From positions 1 through 32,575 of the forward strand of contig CAJUAT010000031.1 in the NCBI GenBank assembly GCA_910584525.1: 32,575 nt of DNA. The letters are read 5' to 3'. The DNA is from an uncultured Muribaculaceae bacterium. GTDB taxonomy: Bacteria > Bacteroidota > Bacteroidia > Bacteroidales > Muribaculaceae. The translations under genes were made by a program, and so were the position numbers. Of this stretch, positions 32,172 to 32,575 are shown piece after piece. Numbering within the stretch: position 1 is the first letter of the stretch; every line of letters starts with the position of its first letter. A model generated the notes under the pieces. It ran no database searches and was not told where the DNA came from. It saw nothing but the letters and a program-made list of their open reading frames with translations.

Positions 32172-32286
32172 TAAAATTAACATATTTAACACTCTTTAAC
32201 TATTTGGATTATCGTATGTTAGTATTCTGAACACATTCAAGACTTGATCCAGTCAGGTTATACCCATGACGGCCGTATAAAATCAA

Positions 32287-32327
32287 TGGCGGAGGGTTTC
32301 ACAACCATCCGCCACATGTGATTTTTT
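32287..32327. terminator. GC-rich hairpin, possible terminator
   Basis: GGCGGA (32288-32293) pairs with TCCGCC (32308-32313), and GGTT with AACC inside, around one G.A mismatch and a 4-nt loop. On the plus strand six T residues (32322-32327) follow after a CACATGTG palindrome. On the minus strand the following sequence has only short T-runs. Direction is therefore uncertain. Confidence 0.45.
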
Positions 32328-32467
32328 AGAAGCGCCTGCTTTCACAAGCCCACGTGATTCTTACTCAACCACTAACTTACAATTTTATCACTATTACTAA
32401 AAGATTTTTGACTTGCCATCTTTAAAAACTCTCTGACCCTCTGGTCAGTATCAATATAATTCCATCG

Positions 32468-32499
32468 CAAAATTAAAAAATATTTTTTGCACCCACAAC
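32468..32499 (-). promoter_or_regulatory. Second leftward promoter upstream of the protease gene
   Basis: In minus-strand sense, TAATTTTG (plus 32468-32475) has GTTG (plus 32496-32499) 20 bp upstream. A perfect 14-bp palindrome of six A, TA, six T (32475-32488) sits between the boxes. The predicted transcript runs toward the hairpin at 32287-32314 and then the protease promoter. Confidence 0.45.
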
Positions 32500-32575
32500 T
32501 TATTTTGCATTTTATTCAAACGGCGGAGTCAACTGGCCAGTGCGAAATTACGAAATTTTTCGATTCAAAGCTTGA

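Larger units (their letters stand above)
32119..32575. other. 457-bp AT-rich non-coding region at the right edge
   Basis: No convincing gene is present. The region holds the C10 protease promoter, a GC-rich hairpin at 32287-32314 and a second leftward promoter at 32468-32499. Between the latter two, on the minus strand, is a short open stretch that reads DQRVREFLK then a 15-codon frame ending in a stop, with no recognisable family. It could be a gene remnant, a small RNA locus or a long leader. Confidence 0.5.

Noticed and set aside
32399..32446. 15-codon minus-strand frame MASQKSFSNSDKIVS
   Set aside because: It is too short and shows no family or ribosome-binding context. It may be a remnant but cannot be supported.

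Overview
The window looks like a chromosome segment from a Bacteroidales bacterium, probably Muribaculaceae-like. The family assignment is an inference from moderate GC, gene content and protein style. Support for the order comes from Bacteroidota-type promoters (TAnnTTTG -7 boxes, some with a TTTG-like -33 box), DUF5103 and DUF3109 proteins, the bacteroidal 'alternative GlmU' family, a C10 (streptopain-type) lipoprotein protease, and zinc-less S14 and L36.

Layout. (1) 1-4346, plus strand: a TPR/membrane protein with a degenerate histidine-kinase-like C-terminus, then a secreted type I pullulanase and a strong terminator. (2) 4349-8450, minus strand: a probable operon ung - DUF5103 - DUF3109 - cls, decorated with three short tandem repeats of 9, 7 and 15 bp. 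(3) 8569-9854, plus strand: tRNA-Arg(CCG) and a CorA-type transporter, closed by a long bidirectional terminator. (4) 9869-28536, minus strand: the complete str-S10-spc-alpha translation cluster, rpsL through rplQ, 32 genes including rpmD and rpmJ, with secY, map, infA, fusA and rpoA. (5) 28610-29926, minus strand: a GlmU-family gene with its own canonical promoter. (6) 30014-32575: a visibly AT-richer stretch with a C10 cysteine protease lipoprotein, a secreted partner protein and a 457-bp non-coding region.

The translation cluster has conventional gene order, without tuf between fusA and rpsJ. Most genes are spaced 2-50 bp apart or overlap. Five gaps are larger and hold RNA structure: rpsL-rpsG (141 bp, a possible three-way-junction switch), fusA-rpsJ (76 bp, strong hairpin), rplP-rpmC (284 bp, a textbook terminator plus a new promoter), rpsN-rpsH (117 bp, two abutting hairpins) and rpsK-rpsD (130 bp, stem-loops). 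These are good places to look for r-protein autoregulatory leaders specific to this lineage.

I see no CRISPR array, insertion sequence, defence system or wholly new gene system. The most interesting signals are the r-protein leader structures, the split of the S10 operon between rplP and rpmC, the short tandem repeats around the ung-cls operon, and the AT-rich protease locus. All structures were paired by eye and not energy-folded.
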